NCBI RefSeq assembly: GCF_900769625.1
Contig: NZ_CAAGHK010000045.1
Coordinates: forward strand, 1-64,000
Origin: an uncultured Clostridium sp.
GTDB lineage: Bacteria > Bacillota > Clostridia > Clostridiales > Clostridiaceae
Length of the DNA stretch: 64,000 nucleotides
Direction: 5' to 3'
The translations under genes were made by a program, and so were the position numbers. The notes below the pieces were generated by a model. It saw only the letters and a program-made list of their open reading frames with translations. It made no database searches and was not told where the DNA came from. Position 1 is the first letter of the stretch. Each line of letters begins with the position of its first letter. Shown here piece after piece: positions 8,903 to 17,300 of the stretch.

Positions 8903-9000
8903 TTAATATCTCCTTCGTTTTTGCACTAAATGCATATTATTTTATTTCATAATTATTATAAACTATTAATTTCTGTAACTAAGAACTAAAAATACAAAAA

Positions 9001-9041
9001 TAAATGCTTCAAAGCTAAATACAGTAGCTTCGAAGCATTTA
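9001..9041 (-). terminator. Strong hairpin ending the candidate RNA
   Basis: TAAATGCTTC pairs with GAAGCATTTA (9001-9010 and 9032-9041) and the stem continues with AAGCT / AGCTT after one mismatch. The minus strand then reads TTTTTG and more T residues. Confidence 0.75.
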
Positions 9042-9604
9042 TTATATATTAATACTATTACTTATCTGTACTTCCCCCTTAAACCTTGAACATTTTGCCC
9101 TTTTTGAATTTCCAATTTATTTCCCATAAAAATTCTTCATATTTTCATATTCTTATCCTGCTCCACAAAATTCTCAATCAGCCAATATATCTAGCTTTAC
9201 AGACATATCATTCTTCATTCATTTCCTTCAACAATTCCCCTTTTAGGTCGGATTGCGAAGCATCAACAATTCAAGCTTTATGAGGTTTTGTTCAAGGTTT
9301 AGTGTCATAAGAACTTCTTCATATCTTTCCTGTATTAGTTCTTGTATCTCTCACAGTTACTAGTCTTAGTCCTGTTTTCTTCTTCATTTATCCCCATAAA
9401 GTTTAAACAGATAAATAGTATCTGTTACTTCTTATGCGTTTAAAGTTTAGTGAAATTTCCATTAAAGATTGAACAGAATTACTTCTTTGTCATCTCTCTT
9501 TTACTGGTTATCGCTCCAAATGGCTTTACTCCTTAGATTACTGGCATTTTTATTAATTGAGTATTTCCTATTATTTTCTTATCTATTTACTGTTTTTAAG
9601 CATC
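9001..9604 (-). ncRNA. Candidate large structured RNA, no protein-coding capacity
   Basis: This 600-base stretch has stops in every frame on both strands but is clearly purine-rich on the minus strand, unlike the neighbouring spacers. The segment 9289-9301 is perfectly complementary over 13 bp to 9080-9092, closing a 196-base loop. Inside or next to it are a 7-bp pair (9309-9315 with 9337-9343) and an 8-bp hairpin (9406-9426). On the minus strand a terminator (9605-9636) ends the upstream deoD message and a strong hairpin (9041-9001) ends this unit. The pattern suggests an independent RNA of about 550 nt. I cannot assign it to a known class, and no promoter is certain. A decayed gene is the main alternative. 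Confidence 0.4.
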
Positions 9605-9636
9605 AAAAAAGAGCTAGGGATTTTCTCCTTAGCTCT
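9605..9636 (-). terminator. Terminator of the nup-deoD operon
   Basis: GAGCTAAGGA pairs with TCCCTAGCTC with one wobble, followed on the minus strand by TTTTTTG. It lies about 150 bases after the deoD stop. The 3' UTR between also holds a small GTTTC-TCCCC-GAAAC hairpin. Confidence 0.75.
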
Positions 9637-9785
9637 CTATTTTGCTTGATTTATTCTGCTTTTTGTTCTTAGTTATTTCTCCGTTTTTGTTTCCAAGCTC
9701 TATTCTCCATTGGGTTCCTGCTTTTGTTCAGGGTTTATGGAGTTTGAGCTGGGTTTCGGGGAGAAACTGGGTTATTGTTATTTAG

Positions 9786-10499
9786 TTACATATCTAATCC
9801 TACGATTGTGTCTAATGCAACTTCCATCATGTTAGTGAAAGTCTTTTGTCTTTCTTCGGCAGTTGTAACTTCACCAGTTATGAAGTGATCACTTACTGTC
9901 ATTATTGCTAAAGCTTTAACGCCATATTTAGCTGCTATTGTGTAAAGTCCTGCAGCTTCCATTTCAACTCCTAAACATCCAAAGGCAGCCCATTTCTTCC
10001 AGTCTTCATTGTCATCTCCATAGAATATGTCTGAACTGTATATAGGTCCAACCTTTGGATCTATTCCTTTTTCAACTGCTGTGTCATAAGCTTTCTTTAA
10101 TAATTCAAAGTTAGCTGTTGGAGCATAAGTTCTTCCTTGAAATCTTGTTAAGTTAAGATTTGAATCTGTACAAGCTGACATTGCAATTATTAGATCTCTA
10201 ACTTTAACATCTTCATGGTATCCACCACAAGTACCAACTCTTATAAGGTTCTTAACTCCATATTCCGTTATTAATTCATTTGCATATATTGAAATTGAAG
10301 GTATACCCATTCCTGTTCCTTGAACTGAAATTCTCTTTCCTTTATATGTTCCTGTAAATCCATACATTCCTCTTACTTCGTTGTAGCATACCACATCTTC
10401 TAAGAAAGTTTCAGCTATAAACTTAGCTCTTAATGGATCTCCTGGTAATAATACGCTTTCAGCGATATCTCCTTGTTTTGCATTAATATGAACGCTCAT
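9786..10499 (-). CDS. deoD: Purine-nucleoside phosphorylase, DeoD type
   Basis: The 237-aa product is full length for the hexameric DeoD family. It has the signature [14 protein letters not shown] near residue 17, the phosphate-binding [16 protein letters not shown] near 61, RVGTCGGY near 87, the ribose-binding VEMEAAGLY near 179, and the catalytic Asp in [10 protein letters not shown] near 204. It cleaves purine (deoxy)nucleosides with phosphate to base and pentose-1-phosphate in the cytoplasm. It is the last gene of the nupN-O-P-Q-cdd-deoD set and takes imported nucleosides. GGAGGTAGAAAA precedes the ATG. Confidence 0.97.
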   Translation of the reverse strand: MSVHINAKQGDIAESVLLPGDPLRAKFIAETFLEDVVCYNEVRGMYGFTGTYKGKRISVQGTGMGIPSISIYANELITEYGVKNLIRVGTCGGYHEDVKVRDLIIAMSACTDSNLNLTRFQGRTYAPTANFELLKKAYDTAVEKGIDPKVGPIYSSDIFYGDDNEDWKKWAAFGCLGVEMEAAGLYTIAAKYGVKALAIMTVSDHFITGEVTTAEERQKTFTNMMEVALDTIVGLDM

Positions 10500-10552
10500 T
10501 TTTCTACCTCCGCATATATGTTTTATTAATTTATTATTTTAATTTGTATTTA

Positions 10553-10775
10553 TTATCCTGTATTCTCTTTTCTAAACTCACAAGACATAACTTCTTCCAT
10601 AGTTTTTACCATATAATCATCCTGATTCTTTGCTAAAATTACATCAGCATTTTCATCGGTAAATTCACATAAAACCTGACGGCATATTCCACATGGATAA
10701 GTGTGTTCTTCTTCACTTCCAGATATAGCTAATGGCCTTTATCTTTGTTTCACCGTTTGCAATTCCTAAAAATAA
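10553..10775 (-). pseudogene. cdd: Cytidine deaminase remnant, N-terminal half missing
   Basis: The minus strand reads LAISGSEEEHTYPCGICRQV and then LCEF and ends ENTG at a stop at 10553. PCGxCRQV is the second zinc-binding motif of cytidine deaminase. A short stretch before it (GIANGETKIKAI) is in another frame. The first zinc ligand and catalytic Glu (the HAE motif) and the first 60 or so residues are absent; the upstream nupQ stop codon is directly adjacent at 10779. So the gene has lost its 5' half and is frameshifted. Its place in the operon is where an intact cdd is expected. Confidence 0.88.
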
Positions 10776-10778
10776 TAA

Positions 10779-11732
10779 TTATCTCTTTCCTGCATCAAAT
10801 GGTTCTCCAGCTGCCTTTGGTGCTTGTGAAGATTTTGAGAACAATACTAAAGCTACTATTGTAACCACATAAGGGAATACCTTTAATACAACTGGAGGTA
10901 CTGATCCTAAAGCTGGAATTACCTGTGATACATTTGCTACAGTCGTAGCAAATCCAAAGAATAATGTAGCTGCAAGTATTCCAAGTGGTTTCCATTGACC
11001 AAAGATTAATGCTGCTAAAGCAAGGAATCCTATACCAGCAACACTTCCGTTAAATTCTCCTGAATATGTTACAAGAATTATTGCTCCACCTAAAGATGAA
11101 AGACCACCTGAAAGTAATACTCCGAAGTATCTCATTTTAAATACATTGATACCTGCTGCATCAGCTGCCTGTGGATGTTCCCCACATGCTCTAAGTCTTA
11201 ATCCAAAACTTGTTTTATATAATAAGAATATACTTACAACAAGAATTAATAATACTAACCAAGTTGTTACATATGTCTTCTTAAAGAATAAATCTCCTAT
11301 CACTGGTATTTGTGATAAAACTGGAATATCCTTAGGATAAAACCCACTTTGAATTCTTATACGTCCGCTTCCGGCAATAGTTCTTGCAAGGAATATTGTT
11401 AAAGCACTTGCTATCATATTAATAGCTGTACCACTTATTGTTTGATCTGCATTTAAGTTTATGCTTGCAAATGCATGTAAAAGTGAGAATAACACTCCTA
11501 CAACAAAAGCAACTAGTAAACCAATCCATAAAGGAAGTGAACTTCCCGGCATGCTTGCCTGTAATTTTGATATTGTTAATGCTCCTGAAAAAGACCCGAT
11601 TATCATAAATCCTTCAAGACCTATGTTAATTACACCGCTTCGTTCACAATATAACGCTCCTAAAGCTGTTATAAGCAGAGGAATTGTATATACAATAGCA
11701 TATGGAAATATATCTCTTATTGTTGACCACAT
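10779..11732 (-). CDS. nupQ: Nucleoside ABC transporter permease (NupQ/YufQ type)
   Basis: The 317-aa protein has about eight to nine membrane segments and the RbsC/livM-like permease motif GINVFKMRYFGVLLSGGLSS near residue 193. The N-terminal ERSGVINIGLEGFMI is typical of BMP-type nucleoside permeases. It starts one base after the nupP stop (TAA-T-ATG) with its ribosome-binding site inside nupP. It would form the membrane channel with NupP, powered by NupO and fed by the lipoprotein NupN. The substrate class (guanosine and other nucleosides) is inferred from Bacillus homologues. Confidence 0.9.
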   Translation of the reverse strand: MWSTIRDIFPYAIVYTIPLLITALGALYCERSGVINIGLEGFMIIGSFSGALTISKLQASMPGSSLPLWIGLLVAFVVGVLFSLLHAFASINLNADQTISGTAINMIASALTIFLARTIAGSGRIRIQSGFYPKDIPVLSQIPVIGDLFFKKTYVTTWLVLLILVVSIFLLYKTSFGLRLRACGEHPQAADAAGINVFKMRYFGVLLSGGLSSLGGAIILVTYSGEFNGSVAGIGFLALAALIFGQWKPLGILAATLFFGFATTVANVSQVIPALGSVPPVVLKVFPYVVTIVALVLFSKSSQAPKAAGEPFDAGKR

Positions 11733-11733
11733 A

Positions 11734-12849
11734 TTATTTTTCCTCCTTATCTACATCATTCTCTGGCTCATTTGGCAGTATTCCGACACCGCTGTCTCCT
11801 GACTTCTGAGATCTTTTTTGTTTAAATTTATTTACAATCATAGGTACTGCTGCACTGATAGCTGCAAAGTAAATTATAATTGCAATTATTGTATCTGCTA
11901 TTTCTGGTGGAATACTTGTATTAACGTTCATGAATCCTTTACCAGAGTATAATAAACCGAAAAATATAGCTGAAACTAAAACTCCAAAAGGATTGTTAGC
12001 TCCAAGTAATGACACTGCTATACCGTCAAAACCTTGTGAAGGCATTACTCCAATCTGCATATTAGATGAATTACCTATGTATTGTGCAACACCTGCAAGA
12101 CCCGATAAAGCTCCTGCAATCATCATTGCTGAAATAACATTTTTATTAACTGACATACCAGCATATTCTGCTGCATCCCTGTTAAATCCAACTGCTTTTA
12201 ATTCATAACCTAAAACAGTCTTATCTAATATAAACCATATTAAAATTACAGCTACTATTGCTATTATTAATCCTAAATTTATATATGAACCATCAAAAAG
12301 TTTAGTTAACCATCCAGCTTTTAAGGATGCTATTTCAGGTATATTTTTAGATTCTGTTTCTGTTGAACCTTTGAAGTAAGCTGGTATTGCATAGTAAATT
12401 ATCCAGTATGCTGTCCAGTTCATCATGATTGATGATACAACTTCATTAACATTGAACTTAGCTTTTAAGAGACCTGGTACAAATGCCCATAATGCTCCAG
12501 CTAACGCCCCTACAAGAACAACAAGTATTAGTAATAAGAATCTTGGCATTGTTTCTCCGTATATTAATGCTACACTTGTGGCACAGAAACCACCAAACAG
12601 CATTTGTCCTGGTGTTCCTATATTGAACAGACCAGTTTTAAATGCAAAGGCCACGGAAAGTCCTGTAAATATTAATGGAGTAGCTGTTGCCAATGTATCC
12701 CCAATTCTTTGTATATTCATTAATCCACCTTTAAAAAGGTACATGTATCCATCAACTGGATTATCTCCAATCAATAGCATTAAGATTGCTCCTGCGATTA
12801 ACCCCAAAGCAACAGCAATTACAGAATTTAAAGCTTCTTTTTTAGTCAT
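11734..12849 (-). CDS. nupP: Nucleoside ABC transporter permease (NupP/YufP type)
   Basis: The start is taken at the ATG at 12849, 10 bases after an AGGAGG site; a further ATG at 12873 lies inside the upstream gene and lacks a site. The 371-aa product is polytopic, with TGLFNIGTPGQMLFGG near residue 75 and GFNRDAAEYAGMSVNKNVIS near 220, both characteristic of BMP-family permeases. It overlaps the nupO coding region by 8 bases, which suggests translational coupling. The C-terminal tail of about 30 residues is charged and cytoplasmic. Confidence 0.9.
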   Translation of the reverse strand: MTKKEALNSVIAVALGLIAGAILMLLIGDNPVDGYMYLFKGGLMNIQRIGDTLATATPLIFTGLSVAFAFKTGLFNIGTPGQMLFGGFCATSVALIYGETMPRFLLLILVVLVGALAGALWAFVPGLLKAKFNVNEVVSSIMMNWTAYWIIYYAIPAYFKGSTETESKNIPEIASLKAGWLTKLFDGSYINLGLIIAIVAVILIWFILDKTVLGYELKAVGFNRDAAEYAGMSVNKNVISAMMIAGALSGLAGVAQYIGNSSNMQIGVMPSQGFDGIAVSLLGANNPFGVLVSAIFFGLLYSGKGFMNVNTSIPPEIADTIIAIIIYFAAISAAVPMIVNKFKQKRSQKSGDSGVGILPNEPENDVDKEEK

Positions 12850-14371
12850 GCTTTGTTCCTCCTTTATGAACACCAGCCATCATTAATCCAATTTCATTTT
12901 CATCAGTATCTGCTGCATTAACAACTCCGATTAATTCACCGCCATTAACTATTGCTATTCTATCTGCTAAGTTCATAACTTCGCTTAATTCAAGTGATAC
13001 AAGCAATACCGCTTTATCATTATCTCTTTCCTGAACTAATCTCTTATGAATGTATTCAATAGATCCTACATCAAGACCTCTAGTAGGCTGAACAGCTATT
13101 AATAAGTCTGGATCTAAGCCTATTTCACGTCCTATGATAGCCTTCTGCTGATTACCACCAGACATTGTTCTTGCAATCGATGCTGCTCCCTGTCCTGATC
13201 TTACGTCAAATTCTTCTATTATGCCTTCAGCATACTTGTGAATCGCACCTCTCTGTAATAATCCATACTTTGAGAAAGGCTCTTTATTGTATCTTTGAAG
13301 TACCATATTGTCTTCTAAAGTATAATCTAATACTAATCCTCTCTTCTGACGGTCCTCTGGAATATGTCCAATACCTGATTCTATACGCTTACGGATTGAT
13401 ATGTTTGTTATATCCTGACCTTTAAGAGTTATCTTACCTTCTTTTGCATGTCTTATACCAGTAATAGCTTCAATAAGTTCAGACTGTCCATTACCTTCAA
13501 CTCCAGCAATTCCAAGAATTTCACCTCTTCTAACTTCAATTGAAAAATTCTTAAGTCCAAGTACTTTTTTATTATTTAAAACGCTTAGGTTTTCAACTTT
13601 TAATACTACATCCCCAGCTTTCTTAGTGGCTTTATCAACCTTAAAGTTTACAGGTCTTCCAACCATCATTTCAGCCATCTTAGCTTCACTTGTTTCCTTA
13701 ACATCAATAGTACCGATGTACTTACCTCTTCTGATAACAGTACATTGATCTGCTACTTCTTTTATTTCTTTAAGTTTATGAGTTATTATAATTATTGATT
13801 TTCCTTCACTTATTAAATTTTTAATTATCTTCATAAGCTCATCAATTTCTTGTGGTGTAAGAACTGCTGTAGGTTCATCAAGTATTAAAACTTCAGCATC
13901 TCTGTAAAGCATTTTAAGTATTTCTACTCTCTGCTGCATTCCTACAGATATATCTTCAATTTTCGCATATGGATCAACATTTAATCCATATCTCTTAGAT
14001 AATTCTTCTACTCTCTTTGCTGCACTCTTTACATCTACAACTAATCCTTTTTTAGGTTCACATCCTAAAATTATATTTTCTGTTACTGTAAAATTGTGTA
14101 CTAATTTAAAATGCTGATGCACCATACCTATCCCAAGGTCATTGGCAACATTTGGATTGGCAATTTTAACTTCCTTACCACGTACCTTTATAGTTCCTCT
14201 TTCAGGCTGATACATACCAAAAAGTACTGACATCAAAGTAGATTTACCAGCCCCGTTTTCACCTAATAATGCATGAACTTCACCTTTTTTTAATCTTAAG
14301 GTAATATTATCATTTGCCACATTACCTGCAAATTCTTTACGGATATTCAGCATCTCAACTACATATTCCAT
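12842..14371 (-). CDS. nupO: Nucleoside ABC transporter ATP-binding protein with two ATPase domains
   Basis: I place the start at the ATG at 14371, preceded by AAGGAGGAGACTGTT; an ATG at 14389 overlaps that site. The 509-aa protein has two ABC domains in tandem, as in RbsA and YufO. The first has GENGAGKST near residue 35, a signature region SVGMQQRVEI and Walker B LILDEPTAVL. The second has a degenerate Walker A, GVEGNGQSEL, signature MSGGNQQKAI and LLIAVQPTRGLD in place of a normal Walker B. That asymmetry is usual in this family. It drives nucleoside import with NupP and NupQ. Confidence 0.93.
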   Translation of the reverse strand: MEYVVEMLNIRKEFAGNVANDNITLRLKKGEVHALLGENGAGKSTLMSVLFGMYQPERGTIKVRGKEVKIANPNVANDLGIGMVHQHFKLVHNFTVTENIILGCEPKKGLVVDVKSAAKRVEELSKRYGLNVDPYAKIEDISVGMQQRVEILKMLYRDAEVLILDEPTAVLTPQEIDELMKIIKNLISEGKSIIIITHKLKEIKEVADQCTVIRRGKYIGTIDVKETSEAKMAEMMVGRPVNFKVDKATKKAGDVVLKVENLSVLNNKKVLGLKNFSIEVRRGEILGIAGVEGNGQSELIEAITGIRHAKEGKITLKGQDITNISIRKRIESGIGHIPEDRQKRGLVLDYTLEDNMVLQRYNKEPFSKYGLLQRGAIHKYAEGIIEEFDVRSGQGAASIARTMSGGNQQKAIIGREIGLDPDLLIAVQPTRGLDVGSIEYIHKRLVQERDNDKAVLLVSLELSEVMNLADRIAIVNGGELIGVVNAADTDENEIGLMMAGVHKGGTKHD

Positions 14372-14399
14372 AACAGTCTCCTCCTTCATTAATCAACAA

Positions 14400-14602
14400 T
14401 ATTTATTGCCAGTTGACAATAAACAATCTCTATTTAAAATACTGGATATAATACTTTATTTATTATTGTGCATTGTCAATTGTCAATATTTTCATTATTA
14501 ATCTTATTATGAAATTAACAATGAAGTATAGTTTATAGGATACTATTATACCCTATAAACAATTTAACCCCATTGTTAATAAACTTTTATAATAATTTTA
14601 TA
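14400..14602. repeat. Intergenic repeat-like spacer between nupN and nupO
   Basis: This 200-base spacer holds CAGTTGACAATAAACAAT and, 60 bases on, ATTGTGCATTGTCAATTGTCAA, which are partly complementary. Similar CAATTGACAATT-type words occur in other spacers of this window (about 32050, 32740, 50480, 54680). A weak TATAGGATACTATTATACCCTATA hairpin-like segment is also present near 14535-14560. It could be an mRNA processing point that lets nupN be made in excess. Confidence 0.45.
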
Positions 14603-15715
14603 TTATTCAAATAATGACTCATCATCATTGTTATCTTTAACAGTAATTGATCCATCTTTAAGCTTTGTATATATATCATCTACAACTTTCATTGTTTCAG
14701 CACTTAAGTTTGGATTTTCTTCTGGAATACCTACTGCATCCTTAGTTATGTCAAATGTTAATGTTTGACCACCTGGGAAATTTCCATCAATTAAATCCTT
14801 AACCATGTTTAAACTTGCTGAGTCAACTTTCTTGATTGCTGAAGTAAGAACTACTGATTTACCTTCTGCATATATACCATCATCATATTGATCTCTATCA
14901 ACACCAATCATCCATACATCTTTACCATTGTTAACTTGAGTCTTAGCTGCTGTTATAACACCATTACCAACTCCGCCTGCTGCACAAAATATAGCTTTAA
15001 CACCTCTGTCATACATTGTATTAGCTAATTGAGTACCTGCTGCAACATCATTGAATGTTCCTTGGTATACTACATTGTCTTTATCTAAAGTAATTTTTGT
15101 TCCTAAATTTTCGTTAGCATAAGCTACACCTTGTTGGAATCCCCAGTTGAATCTTTGAACTGCTGGTATTTTCATACCACCAATAAATCCTAGGCTTCCT
15201 TCTTTTAATTCAACTGAAGCTGCTACACCTGCAACAAATCCTGCCTGCTGCTCTGCAAATAATATTGAAACTGTGTTATCTCCTACTTTTGTAACTGGAT
15301 TTCTTTCAGCACCATCGTTTGGAGTTCCATCAATTATAACAAATTTAGCATCAGTATATTTGTCTTGAGCTTCATAAAGTGCTGTTTCAAACTTATATCC
15401 TGGAGTAGCTATTAGTCTGTAACCCGCATCATAAAGATTTCCGATTTCCTTTAAGTAATCTGCTTTAGTTTCTCCTGATGGTTTTAAGTATTTTGGCTCA
15501 TCAAGATTGAATTCCTTCTGTGCCTTTTGAATACCCTCCCAAGTTCCTTGATTGAAGGACTTATCATCGATAGTACCTGAGTCAGTAACCATACCTACTT
15601 TTATTTTTGTATCTGTACTAGTAGCATCTCCAGTACTTGATGAACTTCCACAGCCAGCAAATATACCTACAGTAATTGCTGAAACTGCTAATAATGATAG
15701 TAATCTCTTTTTCAT
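14603..15715 (-). CDS. nupN: BMP-family nucleoside-binding lipoprotein (NupN/YufN type)
   Basis: The 370-aa product has a lipoprotein signal peptide with the lipobox FAGC (Cys near residue 22), followed by a Ser/Thr-rich linker. The mature part follows the basic membrane protein family: KVGMVTDSGTIDDKSFNQG, then TPGYKFETAL, IGGMKIPAVQRFNWGFQQG and WMIGVDRDQYDDG. These are nucleoside-binding periplasmic-type receptors anchored on the outer face of the membrane. AGGAGGAATTTATA precedes the ATG. It is the first gene of the nup operon, with a LacI-family regulator gene just upstream in the same direction. Confidence 0.93.
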   Translation of the reverse strand: MKKRLLSLLAVSAITVGIFAGCGSSSSTGDATSTDTKIKVGMVTDSGTIDDKSFNQGTWEGIQKAQKEFNLDEPKYLKPSGETKADYLKEIGNLYDAGYRLIATPGYKFETALYEAQDKYTDAKFVIIDGTPNDGAERNPVTKVGDNTVSILFAEQQAGFVAGVAASVELKEGSLGFIGGMKIPAVQRFNWGFQQGVAYANENLGTKITLDKDNVVYQGTFNDVAAGTQLANTMYDRGVKAIFCAAGGVGNGVITAAKTQVNNGKDVWMIGVDRDQYDDGIYAEGKSVVLTSAIKKVDSASLNMVKDLIDGNFPGGQTLTFDITKDAVGIPEENPNLSAETMKVVDDIYTKLKDGSITVKDNNDDESLFE

Positions 15716-15859
15716 TATAAATTCCTCCTAAAGTATTTATTTAGTAATATATAAAATCACAGAACTTAATCCTGATTTTAATGCATATTGTATTATGTTT
15801 AGACATCATTTTTTATTATTAGAGTTTTTTAATAAAATATGTATTTAATAGGTTCAGTC

Positions 15860-16876
15860 CTATCTTTCATATATTTCTGAACCTCTGATTACAATCTGTG
15901 GTGCAATTACAGTTCGTGATTTCTCTTTTGTATTGGTCTTCAAAATATTACACAACTTTTTCATCGCACTTTTTCCTAATATGAATGGACTTTCTTCCAT
16001 ATATGTAAGATTTAATCCAAACATATCAAACACTTCATTCTTATCTGAAGCTATAAGTGCAAGATCCTTTGGAATTTCTTTGTTATATTCCTCTACTGCT
16101 TTAATTACTCCCATAGTCATTCTATTAGTACTTACAATTAAAGCGCTTGGACAGTTTTCGCTTTCAAACATTCTTTTGGTTATTTCATATGCATCTTCCA
16201 ACGAAAAATTTGATATTAATATGTAATTTTTATCAATTTTTAATTTATATTCAGATAATGCTTTTTTATATCCTAACAGCCTCTGACTCATTGGTTCTGA
16301 GCTTAAAGGCCCTAGTAATATGCCTATTTTTTTATGTCCTCTTTTGATTAATAATTTTGTGGAGTCATATGCACCTTTAATATTATCCACAAAAACACCA
16401 TTAAATTCTGTTGAATTAACATCTGCACATGCAAGAATCAATGGACAGTTCAGACTTTCAATTATTTCTCTATATGTATTATCAAAATCCTCTGCTCCAA
16501 ATCCTGGTGTCATAATGATACCTTTAATCCTCTGCTCTTTAAGAAGATTAAGTGCACGTATTTCTTTTTCAAAAGAGTTATCTGTGTTATAAAAAATTAT
16601 ATTTAAATTGTTTTCATCCGCCACATGACTAATCCCTTTAATAACTTCTCCAAAATATGAATTAGTTATATCGGGAACAATTACACCTATAGTATTTGTT
16701 TCACTCTTCGACAGGCTTCTGGCAATAGCACTTGGAGTATAATTCAGCTCTTTAATTATCGATTCTATTCTCCTTTTAGTTCCTTCTTTTACATATCCCG
16801 AGTTATTAAGAACTCTTGATACAGTTGATTGTGATACTCCTGCCATTTTTGCTATATCACTTATTGTTATAGGCAT
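15860..16876 (-). CDS. LacI-family transcriptional regulator
   Basis: The 338-aa protein begins ITISDIAKMAGVSQSTVSRV, the LacI helix-turn-helix, with the hinge ending SAIARSLSKSETNTIGVIVP at about residue 65. The remaining 270 residues form a periplasmic-binding-protein-like effector domain. A 26-bp palindrome with a CG centre lies 60 bases upstream and is a likely operator, so autoregulation is probable. The gene sits 144 bases before nupN in the same direction and could control nucleoside uptake, but I see no copy of the operator in front of nupN. The effector is unknown. Confidence 0.9.
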   Translation of the reverse strand: MPITISDIAKMAGVSQSTVSRVLNNSGYVKEGTKRRIESIIKELNYTPSAIARSLSKSETNTIGVIVPDITNSYFGEVIKGISHVADENNLNIIFYNTDNSFEKEIRALNLLKEQRIKGIIMTPGFGAEDFDNTYREIIESLNCPLILACADVNSTEFNGVFVDNIKGAYDSTKLLIKRGHKKIGILLGPLSSEPMSQRLLGYKKALSEYKLKIDKNYILISNFSLEDAYEITKRMFESENCPSALIVSTNRMTMGVIKAVEEYNKEIPKDLALIASDKNEVFDMFGLNLTYMEESPFILGKSAMKKLCNILKTNTKEKSRTVIAPQIVIRGSEIYER

Positions 16877-16935
16877 ATAAATTCACCTCATTTTTTCATA
16901 ATAGTGATTTTACTGCTTTTTTTCGTTTTATTTAG

Positions 16936-16961
16936 TCAATATGGTAGCGCTTCCATATTGA
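16936..16961. promoter_or_regulatory. LacI-type operator upstream of the LacI-family gene
   Basis: TCAATATGG (16936-16944) and CCATATTGA (16953-16961) are perfect inverted repeats around TAGCGCTT, giving the CG-centred form bound by LacI-family proteins. The inner 14 bases resemble a catabolite-responsive element but deviate at two positions, so CcpA binding is an alternative. Confidence 0.7.
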
Positions 16962-17300
16962 TGATAATATATTATCATATATTCTGTCAATGAAAAAAGT
17001 ATCACTTTTCATGTAACAACTCAAATAGTATATCACATATATATTTTAATATTTATTCCTTTTACTTAAAATGACTAGAGTAATTCAGTATAAAAAACAA
17101 GTATTTCTATTAAAAGAATCTGTTTATCGGTACTTTTAACTAAAAAATTTTCTGCTTGTGTATTTTATTTAATTTTTTAAAAAAGAATAAAATACACAAA
17201 AAACAGCTATTATTATACTAACAAGTACAATAATAGCTATTTTTTAATCATATATATTTTATTTCCCTACTATTTAATTATATAACAATATTTAGCACTA
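16962..17300. other. Intergenic region, mainly a terminator
   Basis: Apart from the operator at its right edge of the LacI gene and the hairpin at 17198-17245, this AT-rich spacer shows no ORF or conserved element. Confidence 0.5.
17198..17245. terminator. Bidirectional-looking terminator after the aminotransferase gene
   Basis: AGCTATTATT pairs with AATAATAGCT (17205-17214 and 17229-17238), with A residues on the left and T residues on the right. It lies about 60 bases past the aminotransferase stop on the minus strand. Confidence 0.75.

Noticed and set aside
9086..9672. Two plus-strand frames of about 65 codons in the ORF-free region
   Set aside because: They lack ribosome-binding sites and known similarity, and the strand bias favours a minus-strand RNA.
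9001..9785. Group II or group I intron
   Set aside because: I see no domain V hairpin, no intron-encoded protein and no interrupted gene on either side.
15716..15859. Purine riboswitch before nupN
   Set aside because: The leader has only a weak AAAATCA/TGATTTT hairpin and none of the conserved junction sequences.
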